From Segatella albensis DSM 11370 = JCM 12258 (GTDB lineage: Bacteria > Bacteroidota > Bacteroidia > Bacteroidales > Bacteroidaceae), in the NCBI RefSeq assembly GCF_000426565.1, contig NZ_AUFP01000006.1, forward strand, positions 1-64,000: a stretch of 64,000 bases of DNA, read 5' to 3'. The translations under genes were made by a program, and so were the position numbers. Below are positions 27,880-36,513 of the stretch, one piece after another. Position 1 is the first letter of the stretch. Every line of letters starts with the position of its first letter. The notes under the pieces are model-generated. The model saw only the letters and a list, made by a program, of their open reading frames with translations. It ran no database searches and had not been told where the DNA came from.

Positions 27880-28283
27880 CCTCATCCGAGGGTACGCAAC
27901 CCCGGATACCCAGTTCGTGTACCCCTCCGGGGTGCTTGCTAGTATGGTACCGTCCCGTCTCCGAGGGTACGCTATCGCGACCCCCGGTTATCACAGAGAT
28001 ATCCCCTCCGGGGAATAAACGCAAGTGTAACTTACGATCTCTAGTGAAAGGAATACTCATACCCTCTCCGGGGAATACTCGCAACGACAGATGCGAAGCA
28101 TACACATCGTACTCTCACACGCGTTCCTCATATTAGACACATACCTTCTCTCTCGACATGCATCCCTCATATCTAGCGCATATATAGCATTCCTCGACAC
28201 ATACACGACATATCTAGCGTATATATCACACCCCGGAGGGGTTGTCTCTGTGATAACCGGGGGTCGCGATAGCGTACCCTCGG
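27880..28283. repeat. GC-rich palindromic repeat cluster with a 53-bp inverted repeat
   Basis: The 640-base gap (27819-28458) has no credible gene. Arm 27961-28013 (starts CCGAGGGTACGCTATCGCGA, ends CCCCTCCGGGG) and arm 28231-28283 are reverse complements with 51 of 53 matches. Partial direct copies lie at 27888-27945 (CCGAGGGTACGC...CCCCTCCGGGG) and 28060-28085 (CTCCGGGGAATACTCGCAA). The 217-bp centre has direct repeats such as CTCTCTCGACA/CATCCCTCAT and ATATCTAGCGyATATAT. The composition is much more GC-rich than the flanks, which suggests transferred or amplified repeat DNA. Confidence 0.75.
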
Positions 28284-28404
28284 CATATGTGCATATACTG
28301 TGGAAAGCACCCCGAAGGGCGTGCCCGTCCTCTCCTCCAAAGGTTGTAGAGCACAAAGAAAACATATTTTTTGACATCATGCTTGGATTTTTCGAAAAAA
28401 CGTG

Positions 28405-28412
28405 TTATTTTT
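28405..28412 (+). promoter_or_regulatory. -7 box (TATTTTTG) of the glucosaminidase gene
   Basis: Fits TAnnTTTG and lies ~46 nt before the TTG start at 28459. Confidence 0.45.
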
Positions 28413-28458
28413 GCACCTTGAAAGCATTTTTAATGGAAAAAGGTAAATATTATATATT

Positions 28459-29025
28459 TTGAAAAGATATATTGGTTTATTGTTGATTCTGCTCGCTATC
28501 CCTTCATGGGCCAAAAATGATAAGAAGGTATCGACTAGAGAGGTGTCGGTTTCTACCTTTGAACCAGACTCTATGCCTAAGGTCGCTTGCAACGATCGAC
28601 AGGCTATGCATCTTGCCTCAATTGGTAACAAGAGATATGTGATGTTCAAGAATGTCGAGAATGAATATCCGGAACCTGAGGTTGACCCAGATGAATATCT
28701 GGAGCTGACGGTAGAAAACCTATATAAGATGCTTGATAAATATCAGGTGAAATTCAAGAAAATTGTGATGGCTCAAGCACTCTTGGAAACGGGCTATTTC
28801 CAAAGTGATGTGTGTCTCAACTTGCATAATCTCTTTGGACTGAGGCATCCTTCTGATGGCAGCTATTATGAGTTTGATAACTGGACTCAGAGTGTGAAGG
28901 CATATCGTGACGATGTGCAATATAAATATTTAGGTGGCGATTATTATCGGTTCTTAGACCGTATAGGTTATGCCGAAGATAAGTTGTATACTTCGAAGGT
29001 GAGGCGTATCGCCAATACTTTATAA
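28459..29025 (+). CDS. Secreted glucosaminidase-domain protein (GH73-like)
   Basis: 188 residues from a TTG start; no in-frame ATG precedes it. It has a signal peptide (KRYIGLLLILLAIPSWA) and a C-terminal glucosaminidase domain: KKIVMAQALLETGYFQSDVC (catalytic Glu in ALLETG), NLFGLRHP, the FDNWTQSVKAYRDDVQ block. It likely hydrolyses peptidoglycan glycan strands in the periplasm. A 9-codon upstream ORF (ATG 28433) ends with TGA overlapping the TTG by two bases, so either coupling or a one-base frameshift in the original start may explain the TTG. Confidence 0.8.
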   Translation: MKRYIGLLLILLAIPSWAKNDKKVSTREVSVSTFEPDSMPKVACNDRQAMHLASIGNKRYVMFKNVENEYPEPEVDPDEYLELTVENLYKMLDKYQVKFKKIVMAQALLETGYFQSDVCLNLHNLFGLRHPSDGSYYEFDNWTQSVKAYRDDVQYKYLGGDYYRFLDRIGYAEDKLYTSKVRRIANTL

Positions 29026-29059
29026 TACTTTTAGGATAATACCCAAACATTAAAATATT

Positions 29060-29995
29060 ATGGAACGAAGACGAGAAGGAAAGGTTTTGTATCATGCGAT
29101 ACATGATTATACGATTATCACGTTGGCTATGCTGATTGGCGTAGTAGGATGGAATCTGTTTCTGTTACCCAACCATATTCCTATGGGCGGTATTACGGGT
29201 GTGGCTTCTATCATCTACTGGGGATGGAATGTTGCGCCACAGTATTCTTTCTTTGTGATAAATGCGATTTTGCTGATTGCGGCCTTGAAGGTTTTGGGAT
29301 GGCGTTTCTGCATCAAGACGATCTATGGTGTCGTGGTGTTCACATTGGCTTCTGCTTTCATCCAGAAGTATGCAGGCAACTTCAATATCTTGGCCGACCA
29401 GAAGTTTATGGCTACCATGGTGGGTGGCGTCTTCATGGGCACAAGCGTTGGATTGGGTTTGTCGGCCGGAGGTAGTACGGGTGGCTCTGATGTCATCGCG
29501 GCTATGATCCACAAATATCGTGATGTGTCGCTGGGTAATGTGATCTTGCTCTGTGATGTGGCTGTGATCACGTCGAGTTATCTTGTGCTGAGAGACTGGG
29601 AACAGGTACTCTATGGATATGTGTTGCTCTTTGTGCTGAGTTTCTGTGTAGACCATATCGTGAACTCACTCCGACAGAGTGTGCAATTTTTCATCGTTTC
29701 CAAGAAGTATAAGGAGATAGGTCAGGCTATCAACGAAATTGCGCAGAGGGGTTGTAGTACTTTGGATGGCAATGGTTGTTATTCGGGACAAGATATCAAG
29801 GTGGTATTTTGTATTGCCAAGAAGAGTGAGTCTTCGATTATCTTCGATCTGATAGATGAAATCGATCCGGATGCCTTTGTGGCCCAAAGTGCCGTAATTG
29901 GTGTGTATGGACAAGGGTTCGACAGATTCAAGGTGAAGAAGCGCCAGAGTGTGAAGAAACAATTAGAGAAGATGAGTCTTGAGGAGAATGGTTAA
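29060..29995 (+). CDS. YitT family membrane protein (DUF161/DUF2179)
   Basis: 311 residues. Five to six membrane spans in the first ~200 residues, with NLFLLPNHIPMGGITGVASIIYW and GLSAGGSTGGSDVIAAMIHKY, typical of YitT family proteins. A cytoplasmic DUF2179 domain (GCSTLDGNGCYSGQDIKVVFCI) follows. Function is not established for the family. Starts 34 nt after the glucosaminidase gene, possibly one operon. Confidence 0.88.
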   Translation: MERRREGKVLYHAIHDYTIITLAMLIGVVGWNLFLLPNHIPMGGITGVASIIYWGWNVAPQYSFFVINAILLIAALKVLGWRFCIKTIYGVVVFTLASAFIQKYAGNFNILADQKFMATMVGGVFMGTSVGLGLSAGGSTGGSDVIAAMIHKYRDVSLGNVILLCDVAVITSSYLVLRDWEQVLYGYVLLFVLSFCVDHIVNSLRQSVQFFIVSKKYKEIGQAINEIAQRGCSTLDGNGCYSGQDIKVVFCIAKKSESSIIFDLIDEIDPDAFVAQSAVIGVYGQGFDRFKVKKRQSVKKQLEKMSLEENG

Positions 29996-30039
29996 AATCA
30001 CAGATTGTATTGAGATAAATCTCATTTGATTGACATAAA

Positions 30040-30080
30040 TAACAAAAAGCATCGAGGTTATTCCCCGATGCTTTTTGTTT
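30040..30080. terminator. Bidirectional terminator between yitT-like gene and proS
   Basis: AACAAAAAGCATCG pairs with CGATGCTTTTTGTTT (14 bp) with A/T runs on both sides; serves both converging genes. Confidence 0.85.
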
Positions 30081-30099
30081 ATCTAAGGTTGCCAACAGA

Positions 30100-31584
30100 C
30101 TAGTAGCTGCGGGCAATAATAACCTTGTTGACGGCTGGTTTTCCACTTACCATATCAACACCAGGATTGCTCTGGTCTACGCCGAAAGGTACGCAACGGA
30201 TTGTAGCCTGGGTGTCTTCCTTGATCTTGGCTTCGGTCTCTGCTGTACCATCCCATGGACAGAGGAAGAAACCGCCATTCTTCACGCGCTCCTTGAACTC
30301 TTCGTAGTCGTTGCATTCGTAGATGTGCTCGTCACGATATTTACGGGCCTTCTCGAAAATGTTGCTCTGGATGTCGTCGAGCAGATTCTTTACGCGCTCT
30401 ACGATACCATCGAAACTTACGCTCTCTTTCTCCAAGGTATCACGACGCATGATCTCGATAGTATTGTTCTCGAGGTCGCGGCCACCCATAACGAGGCGTA
30501 CAGGCACACCCTTCAACTCGTAGTCGGCAAACTTGAAACCTGGACGCTTGTTGTCAGCATCATCAAATTTCACAGAGATTCCTAACTGCTGTAATTGTTC
30601 AATGACAGGCTTGAACTTCTCGGTAATAGCTGCCAACTGTTCGTCATTCTTCCAGATAGGAACGATGACCACCTGGATAGGAGCGAGTTTTGGAGGGAGT
30701 ACCAAACCATTATCATCACTATGTACCATGATAAGAGCACCCATCAGTCGGGTAGAAACACCCCATGAAGTAGCCCATACATACTCAGGCTTGTTGTCCT
30801 TATTAAGATAGGTAACGTCGAAACTCTTTGCGAAGTTCTGACCGAGGAAGTGACTTGTACCACTCTGTAGGGCCTTGCCATCCTGCATCATCGCCTCGAT
30901 AGTATAGGTATCCAAAGCTCCAGCAAAACGTTCAGTCTCACTCTTCACTCCTTGTACTACAGGAACAGCCATATACTTTTCTGCAAAGTCGGCATATACG
31001 TGAAGCATCTTCTGTGCTTCCTCTTCAGCCTCCTCGCGTGTAGCATGAGCGGTATGGCCTTCCTGCCACAAGAACTCTGAAGTACGAAGGAATGGACGGG
31101 TACGCATCTCCCAACGCATCACGTTACACCATTGGTTGCACATGATAGGTAGGTCACGCCAAGAATGAATCCAACCCTTATAAGTATTCCAGATGATGGT
31201 CTCAGAAGTAGGGCGGATGATGAGTTCCTCATCGAGCTGAGCCTCAGGATCTACTACAACGCTATTGCCATCCTCGCTAGCCTTAAGGCGATAATGGGTA
31301 ACAACGGCACACTCCTTAGCAAAACCCTTTACGTGTTCTGCCTCACGAGAAAGGAAGCTCTTCGGGATGAGCAAAGGGAAATAAGCATTCTGAACACCTG
31401 TCTGCTTGAACATTTTGTCAAGTTGCTCTTTCATCTTCTCCCAAATCGCAAAACCGTAAGGCTTGATAATCATACAGCCACGAACTGGAGCCTGCTCGGC
31501 CAAGTCGGCCTTTACAACCAAGTCGTTGTACCATTGACTATAATTGTCGGCACGCTTGGTCAATTGCTTTAATTCTTTTGCCAT
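30100..31584 (-). CDS. proS: Prolyl-tRNA synthetase (short, ProS type without editing domain)
   Basis: Charges tRNA-Pro. 494 residues, class II synthetase: motif 1 region around YGFAIWEKM, motif 2 [26 protein letters not shown], motif 3 [24 protein letters not shown], anticodon-binding domain ([10 protein letters not shown]...), and a C-terminal zinc/novel domain ending in ...VIIARSY, as in the archaeal/eukaryote-like ProS type found in many Bacteroidetes. The insertion editing domain of E. coli ProS is absent. Confidence 0.95.
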   Translation of the reverse strand: MAKELKQLTKRADNYSQWYNDLVVKADLAEQAPVRGCMIIKPYGFAIWEKMKEQLDKMFKQTGVQNAYFPLLIPKSFLSREAEHVKGFAKECAVVTHYRLKASEDGNSVVVDPEAQLDEELIIRPTSETIIWNTYKGWIHSWRDLPIMCNQWCNVMRWEMRTRPFLRTSEFLWQEGHTAHATREEAEEEAQKMLHVYADFAEKYMAVPVVQGVKSETERFAGALDTYTIEAMMQDGKALQSGTSHFLGQNFAKSFDVTYLNKDNKPEYVWATSWGVSTRLMGALIMVHSDDNGLVLPPKLAPIQVVIVPIWKNDEQLAAITEKFKPVIEQLQQLGISVKFDDADNKRPGFKFADYELKGVPVRLVMGGRDLENNTIEIMRRDTLEKESVSFDGIVERVKNLLDDIQSNIFEKARKYRDEHIYECNDYEEFKERVKNGGFFLCPWDGTAETEAKIKEDTQATIRCVPFGVDQSNPGVDMVSGKPAVNKVIIARSY

Positions 31585-31683
31585 TTTATTTATTTTATTA
31601 CATTATTTCCTTAAAATAGGGATTTACCCCCGATAAATAGGGATATCTCTTCTATTAAATCCCCACAATACTGTAATTTAGCT

Positions 31684-31691
31684 GCAAAAAT
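31684..31691 (-). promoter_or_regulatory. -7 box (TATTTTTG, minus strand) of proS
   Basis: Reads leftwards about 100 nt before the proS ATG, in the divergent gap 31585-31779, which otherwise shows no gene. Confidence 0.4.
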
Positions 31692-31735
31692 ACAAAAAAT
31701 AGTTTATAAACGTGCTTTATTGGCAAAAAAAGAAC

Positions 31736-31743
31736 TATCTTTG
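31736..31743 (+). promoter_or_regulatory. -7 box (TATCTTTG) of the OmpA lipoprotein operon
   Basis: 36 nt before the ATG at 31780; a TTGG at 31720 region is a possible -33. Confidence 0.55.
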
Positions 31744-31779
31744 CAAGTATAAACTTAACGATAATAAAAATTAGAGATT

Positions 31780-32466
31780 ATGAAAGGTACAAAATTAACT
31801 GTTGCAGCACTTTCGCTAATGATGGTAGTTGGTTGTGGAACAAGTCAAGGTACTGGTACTTTGACAGGTGCTGGAGCAGGTGCAGCTCTTGGTGGACTTA
31901 TCGGCGGTCTAGGTAATAACAGTCATCATGGCAGAGGTGCTGCCGTAGGCGCTCTGATCGGTGGTGCTGTAGGAGCTGTCGTTGGTAACCGTATCGGTCA
32001 TCATATGGATAAGGTAAAGGCCGAGGTAGCTAAGAATGTAGATAACGCACAAGTTGAAGAAATTACCGATGCTAATGGTTTGAAGGCCGTTAAGGTAACT
32101 TTTGATAGCGGTTTGCAGTTTGCTTTGAATAAGGCTACTCTTCGTCCTGCAGCAAAGACAGATCTGCAGAAGTTTGCTCAAGTATTGAAGAAAGACAATA
32201 AGTTGAGCGTAGACGTACAAGGTTATACCGATGCTACAGGTGGTGACAACGTGAACATCCCTTTGAGCGATAAGCGTGCTAACGCCGTAGCTAGCTATCT
32301 GAAGAGTCTGGGTGTACACTCAAGTCAGTTCAAGAACGTAGCAGGTTATGGTAGTCAGAACCCTATAGTCAACAAAAATGTAGCTCCCCAGAACCGTCGT
32401 GTAGAGGTTTATCTGTATGCAAGTCAGGCTATGGTGAATGCAGCTAAAAATGGAACTCTAGAGTAA
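31780..32466 (+). CDS. OmpA family lipoprotein with glycine-zipper domain
   Basis: 228 residues. Lipoprotein signal peptide with lipobox VVGC (Cys19). A Gly-rich glycine-zipper ([14 protein letters not shown]..., [21 protein letters not shown]) spans ~30-75, then an OmpA_C peptidoglycan-binding domain ([52 protein letters not shown]). It likely tethers the outer membrane to peptidoglycan. The stop overlaps the mtgA ATG by one base (TAATG). Confidence 0.9.
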   Translation: MKGTKLTVAALSLMMVVGCGTSQGTGTLTGAGAGAALGGLIGGLGNNSHHGRGAAVGALIGGAVGAVVGNRIGHHMDKVKAEVAKNVDNAQVEEITDANGLKAVKVTFDSGLQFALNKATLRPAAKTDLQKFAQVLKKDNKLSVDVQGYTDATGGDNVNIPLSDKRANAVASYLKSLGVHSSQFKNVAGYGSQNPIVNKNVAPQNRRVEVYLYASQAMVNAAKNGTLE

Positions 32467-33194
32467 TGTTTGACAAATTAAAATCAATTATAAAATGGGT
32501 GGTGGTACTGTTTTTCAGTTCCACCATTCTTTCTGTTGTGGTGTATCGGTTCCTACCTGTATATGTAACGCCTTTGATGGTCATTCGATGCTTTCAGCAA
32601 GTTGCTGATGGTGAGAGCATTAAATGGCATCATCATTGGGTGCCGCTCGATGAGATTAGCGATCATCTGCCGGTAGCCGTCATGGCCAGCGAGGACCAAC
32701 GTTTCTTGTTGCATCATGGTTTCGACTTCGGGGCTATTCAGGCTGCCGCCAAGAATAATCGAAGGGGGGGTAAAGTACATGGAGCAAGTACGATTAGTCA
32801 ACAGACAGCCAAGAATGTTTTTCTATGGCCTGGACGTTCATGGACGAGAAAAGGTTTTGAGGCTTATTTTACATTCTTAATAGAGATGATGTGGAGCAAA
32901 CAACGTATCATGGAGGTGTATCTCAACTCTATAGAGATGGGAGATGGTATCTATGGTGCTGATGCCGTAGCGGAATATCACTTCAATAAGAAAGCCGACA
33001 AATTGTTTCGTGATGAGTGTGCTCTCATAGCAGCCACTCTACCTAATCCGCGCAAGTTTGATAGCGCTCATCCTAGTAGTTATATGCGTAAGCGTCAACG
33101 ACAGATTGAACATGAGATGAAATTCATCCCTAGTTTTCCTAGAGAGGGCGAGGATGTAAATAAGAATACCGTAGTAGGTGGTGCTTATAAATAA
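32466..33194 (+). CDS. mtgA: Monofunctional peptidoglycan transglycosylase
   Basis: 242 residues, GT51 family; polymerises lipid II glycan strands. N-terminal membrane anchor ([19 protein letters not shown]). Motifs: [14 protein letters not shown] (catalytic Glu), [12 protein letters not shown], and [27 protein letters not shown]. No transpeptidase domain follows. In an operon with the OmpA lipoprotein and uvrD. Confidence 0.94.
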   Translation: MFDKLKSIIKWVVVLFFSSTILSVVVYRFLPVYVTPLMVIRCFQQVADGESIKWHHHWVPLDEISDHLPVAVMASEDQRFLLHHGFDFGAIQAAAKNNRRGGKVHGASTISQQTAKNVFLWPGRSWTRKGFEAYFTFLIEMMWSKQRIMEVYLNSIEMGDGIYGADAVAEYHFNKKADKLFRDECALIAATLPNPRKFDSAHPSSYMRKRQRQIEHEMKFIPSFPREGEDVNKNTVVGGAYK

Positions 33195-33213
33195 ATAATT
33201 GATAGTATATTAG

Positions 33214-35562
33214 ATGATGACGAGAGAAGAGTTGCTTGAACAGCTGAACGAGTCGCAGAGAGCGGCTGTGGAATATATCGATGGACCATCGTTGGTGATT
33301 GCCGGCGCAGGATCGGGTAAGACCCGCGTACTTACCTATAAAATTGCTTATCTGATGCAGATGGATATAAAGCCATGGGCTATTCTGGCTTTGACTTTTA
33401 CCAATAAAGCTGCACGCGAGATGAAGGAGCGAGTAGGGCAATTGGTGAGCCATGAGGAGGCACGTTATCTCAACATGGGTACGTTTCATTCTGTTTTCTC
33501 TCGTATTCTCCGCATAGAAGCCAAATATATTGGATACGATAATAACTTTACAATATATGACGAATCTGATAGTCGCTCTCTTTTGAAAACCATCATTAAA
33601 GAGATGGCGTTGGATGAAAAGGTCTACAAGCCTGCTAGTGTTCATAGTAAGATTTCCATGGCCAAGAATCATCTTGTATTGCCTGAGGAATATTTGGCAG
33701 ATGGAGAGGTCAGAGAACGAGACAAACGGGCAAGGATGCCGGAACTGGGAAAAATCTATGCAGCCTATGTGAATCGATGTCGCAGAGCCAATGCCATGGA
33801 CTTTGATGATCTGCTCGTTTACACATATTTATTATTTAGGGAGCATGAAGATGTTCGAAAGAAGTGGGCTTCGCAATTTGAGTATGTGTTGGTAGATGAG
33901 TATCAGGATACGAACTATGCCCAGCAACTTATTGTGTTACAGCTCACCAAAGAGAAGCAACGGATATGTGCCGTAGGTGATGATTCACAGAGTATTTACA
34001 GTTTCCGTGGAGCTAACATCGATAACATACTTGATTTTCAGTCTAAATTCCAAGATACCAAACTCTTTAAACTGGAACAGAATTATCGTAGTACACAGAA
34101 GATTGTACAGGCGGCAAACAGTTTGATCAAGAAGAATTCTCGACAGATTCCAAAGGAGGTATTTAGTAAGAATGCCGAAGGCGAGAAACTATCTTTGAAG
34201 GAGGCTTACAGTGATAAGGAGGAGGCTCTCATCGTGTGTCGGGAAATCAAGAAAATCAAGCGCAAAGATTCTGCAGAATGGAGCGATTTCGCTATTCTGT
34301 ATCGTACCAACTCGCAAAGTAGAAGTTTCGAGGAGGAGATGCGCAAACAGAATATCCCTTATCGTATTTATGGTGGATTGAGTTTCTATCAACGTAAGGA
34401 AATCAAGGATATCATCGCATATTTTAGACTAGTTTCTAATCCTGACGATGAAGAGGCTTTTAAGCGCATAATCAATTATCCGGCGCGTGGAATAGGGCAG
34501 ACGACGCTAGCAAAGATAGCTGTAGCCGCCCGGGAGAAATCTGTGAGTTTCTGGGAGGTGCTCTGTGAACCTGTTCATTATGGTCTGAATGTGAACAAAG
34601 GAACACTTGCAAAACTGGATAAATTCCGTTTGCTCATCCAAAAATATATTGATGAAATGCCCGTTACAGATGCTTATCAACTGGGACAGGCCCTCATCAA
34701 AGAAAGTGGAATATCGGCAGATATCTATTCTGAAAGTAGTCCTGAAGCTATCTCACGCCAAGAGAATTTGGAAGAATTTATGGGTAGTTTGCAGGATTTC
34801 GTAGAAGAGAGAAAAGAAGAAGACAGATCTTCTCAAATCTATCTACCTGATTTCCTTCAGGAAGTATCATTACTTACCGATCAAGATAGCGATGACGGCA
34901 CATCAAGCAAGGTAACTTTGATGACCATCCATGCCGCCAAAGGACTGGAATTCCCTACAGTTTTTGTTGTTGGTTTAGAGGAAAATATATTTCCGAGTCC
35001 AATGTCATCGGATACAATCCGAGGCCTTGAGGAGGAGCGTCGCTTATTGTATGTTGCTATCACGCGTGCCGAGAAACATTGTATCCTCACATGTGCTAAG
35101 AACCGCTTTCGATATGGAAAAGTTGAGTTTGATACGCCAAGTCGATTCATCAAGGATATAGATGGCAGTCTGCTGAATATCGAGGGAGAAGATATTTCAA
35201 GCATATCTCATGAGAAACATCATGAGGATAGTAAGCTAAGACTTTTTCAGCCGTTTAGCAGAGAAAATACGGATATACCGGAATATATGCGAAATATCTC
35301 TCAACCAAATAGATCGTCCCGGTTGGGTGGTAATTTCAAGAGAGTTAAGACTGTAGATCGTCCAACTAGTACTTCGGTATCATCTGCAAGCAGTTCTATA
35401 GATTTGCATATTGGTAACATCATCGAGCATCAACGTTTTGGAATTGGAAAAGTTATAGACTTGGTTGGAACTGGAGAAAATATGAAGGCGACTGTAGAAT
35501 TCAAAAATTCAGGTAAAAAACAGTTACTCTTGAAATTCGCCAAATATACAGTCGTTGGATAA
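33214..35562 (+). CDS. uvrD: UvrD/PcrA-type DNA helicase
   Basis: 782-residue SF1A helicase for repair and replication restart. Q motif LNESQRAAV, Walker A AGAGSGKT (~30), TFTNKAAREMKER, Walker B VDEYQDTN, GDDSQSIYSFRGA, ENYRSTQ, TMIHAAKGLEFP and VAITRAEK are all visible. The C-terminal tail holds a Tudor-like end (IGNIIEHQRFGIGKVIDLVGTGENMKATVEF), as in PcrA, where it binds RNA polymerase. 19 nt after mtgA. PcrA would be an equally good name. Confidence 0.93.
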   Translation: MMTREELLEQLNESQRAAVEYIDGPSLVIAGAGSGKTRVLTYKIAYLMQMDIKPWAILALTFTNKAAREMKERVGQLVSHEEARYLNMGTFHSVFSRILRIEAKYIGYDNNFTIYDESDSRSLLKTIIKEMALDEKVYKPASVHSKISMAKNHLVLPEEYLADGEVRERDKRARMPELGKIYAAYVNRCRRANAMDFDDLLVYTYLLFREHEDVRKKWASQFEYVLVDEYQDTNYAQQLIVLQLTKEKQRICAVGDDSQSIYSFRGANIDNILDFQSKFQDTKLFKLEQNYRSTQKIVQAANSLIKKNSRQIPKEVFSKNAEGEKLSLKEAYSDKEEALIVCREIKKIKRKDSAEWSDFAILYRTNSQSRSFEEEMRKQNIPYRIYGGLSFYQRKEIKDIIAYFRLVSNPDDEEAFKRIINYPARGIGQTTLAKIAVAAREKSVSFWEVLCEPVHYGLNVNKGTLAKLDKFRLLIQKYIDEMPVTDAYQLGQALIKESGISADIYSESSPEAISRQENLEEFMGSLQDFVEERKEEDRSSQIYLPDFLQEVSLLTDQDSDDGTSSKVTLMTIHAAKGLEFPTVFVVGLEENIFPSPMSSDTIRGLEEERRLLYVAITRAEKHCILTCAKNRFRYGKVEFDTPSRFIKDIDGSLLNIEGEDISSISHEKHHEDSKLRLFQPFSRENTDIPEYMRNISQPNRSSRLGGNFKRVKTVDRPTSTSVSSASSSIDLHIGNIIEHQRFGIGKVIDLVGTGENMKATVEFKNSGKKQLLLKFAKYTVVG

Positions 35563-35609
35563 CGATATTCGAACATATCATATACATTATAAGAAATATA
35601 GTTTATGTT

Positions 35610-35656
35610 GATGCCGTAGTAGTTGAATTCTTAGCTATTACGGCATCATCTTTTTT
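35610..35656 (+). terminator. Terminator of the OmpA-mtgA-uvrD operon
   Basis: GATGCCGTA (35610-35618) / TACGGCATC (35639-35647), then CATC and six T. From 35657 to 36051 no gene was found. Confidence 0.8.
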
Positions 35657-36051
35657 ATAGTAGGTTAAGTCCACTTTAACGTGACAAGTAGTTATTCTCA
35701 TATTTGTTATTTATCATAATGCTGATTATATCTTAAAAAGGAGAGAAAAGAAATAGAGGTAATTCTTCTTATCTAATACAAAGGTTTTAACGGAAAATAT
35801 ATACTGATCAAAATAATAAAAAGATAAAACTGTACGATTGTAATAACATTTGCACCGGGTTGGTAATCAATAGATTATATTTCAACCTATCCACGAATTC
35901 CTTAATAATCAAGATCTGCATAATCAGATAGTTATTTGTTTGAAACTGGATTCAGAAATAGATAAGTACCATTTATAAAGTTATAGTCCGCTACTTTATT
36001 TCAATGGCAGTTATTTACTTGCGGACACCGACTAAACAAAACCAAAAAATC

Positions 36052-36293
36052 ATGAAAAATTTATGTTTAATGAAATTACAAGGGTTCTTAGTACTTTTCT
36101 GTTCTTTACCCTTTCATTCATGCGAAACTGGAGAATCTGAGGATGTTTTACAGGAAAGCAATTCTGTAAGTGAAAAGAAATTTACTAATGGATATTAAGT
36201 TCTGTTGATTTAGGAAAATCTACCTATGAATATCAAGAAAATAATAAAGGTGTTGGATTTTATATGGAAGAAGGCTACCAAATTATGAATTAG
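36052..36293 (+). pseudogene. Small lipoprotein broken by a frameshift
   Basis: From the ATG at 36052 a lipoprotein signal is read (MKNLCLMKLQG...LPFHSC, lipobox Cys24), then ETGESED... to a TAA at 36196-36198. A second frame, open over the junction, reads WILSSVDLGKSTYEYQENNK and ends QIMN-stop at 36293, just before a terminator at 36301-36330. A single-base indel near 36185-36196 would join them into one ~80-residue lipoprotein. If the first frame alone is real, it is a 48-residue lipoprotein. Function unknown. Confidence 0.45.
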
Positions 36294-36300
36294 GGTTACT

Positions 36301-36330
36301 AACGGGGGAATTCATTCTCCCGTTATTTTT
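36301..36330 (+). terminator. Terminator after the broken lipoprotein gene
   Basis: AACGGG (36301-36306) / CCCGTT with 12-nt loop, then ATTTTT. It supports a + strand transcription unit here. Confidence 0.7.
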
Positions 36331-36336
36331 GCCATA

Positions 36337-36513
36337 TTATCGAGAACCGAGTTTTTTCTCATGAGCCATCCGTTTTTGCTCCAACGCCTCCTCATAACCT
36401 GTAAGTGCCGAGAATGGTGAAAACTGGGCCGCACGATTATCCATAGACATCTGAGGATGGTGCTTAGAGATATGATGCGGTAGATGGATGATATCTTCGT
36501 AATTATCGTTCAT
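36337..36513 (-). CDS. YolD-like small protein downstream of dinB
   Basis: 58 residues. The core HHISKHHPQMSMDNRAAQFS followed by PFSALTGYEEAL closely fits the YolD-like family that accompanies Y-family polymerase genes in Firmicutes and Bacteroidetes. Its ATG overlaps the dinB stop (ATGA, 4 nt), so translation is coupled. Role in translesion synthesis is suspected by association only. Confidence 0.8.
   Translation of the reverse strand: MNDNYEDIIHLPHHISKHHPQMSMDNRAAQFSPFSALTGYEEALEQKRMAHEKKLGSR

Noticed and set aside
27791..28462. ORFs of 98-123 codons on both strands in the GC-rich region
   Set aside because: They are translations of the repeat arms (the same peptide phrases appear from both arms) with no domain or start signals.
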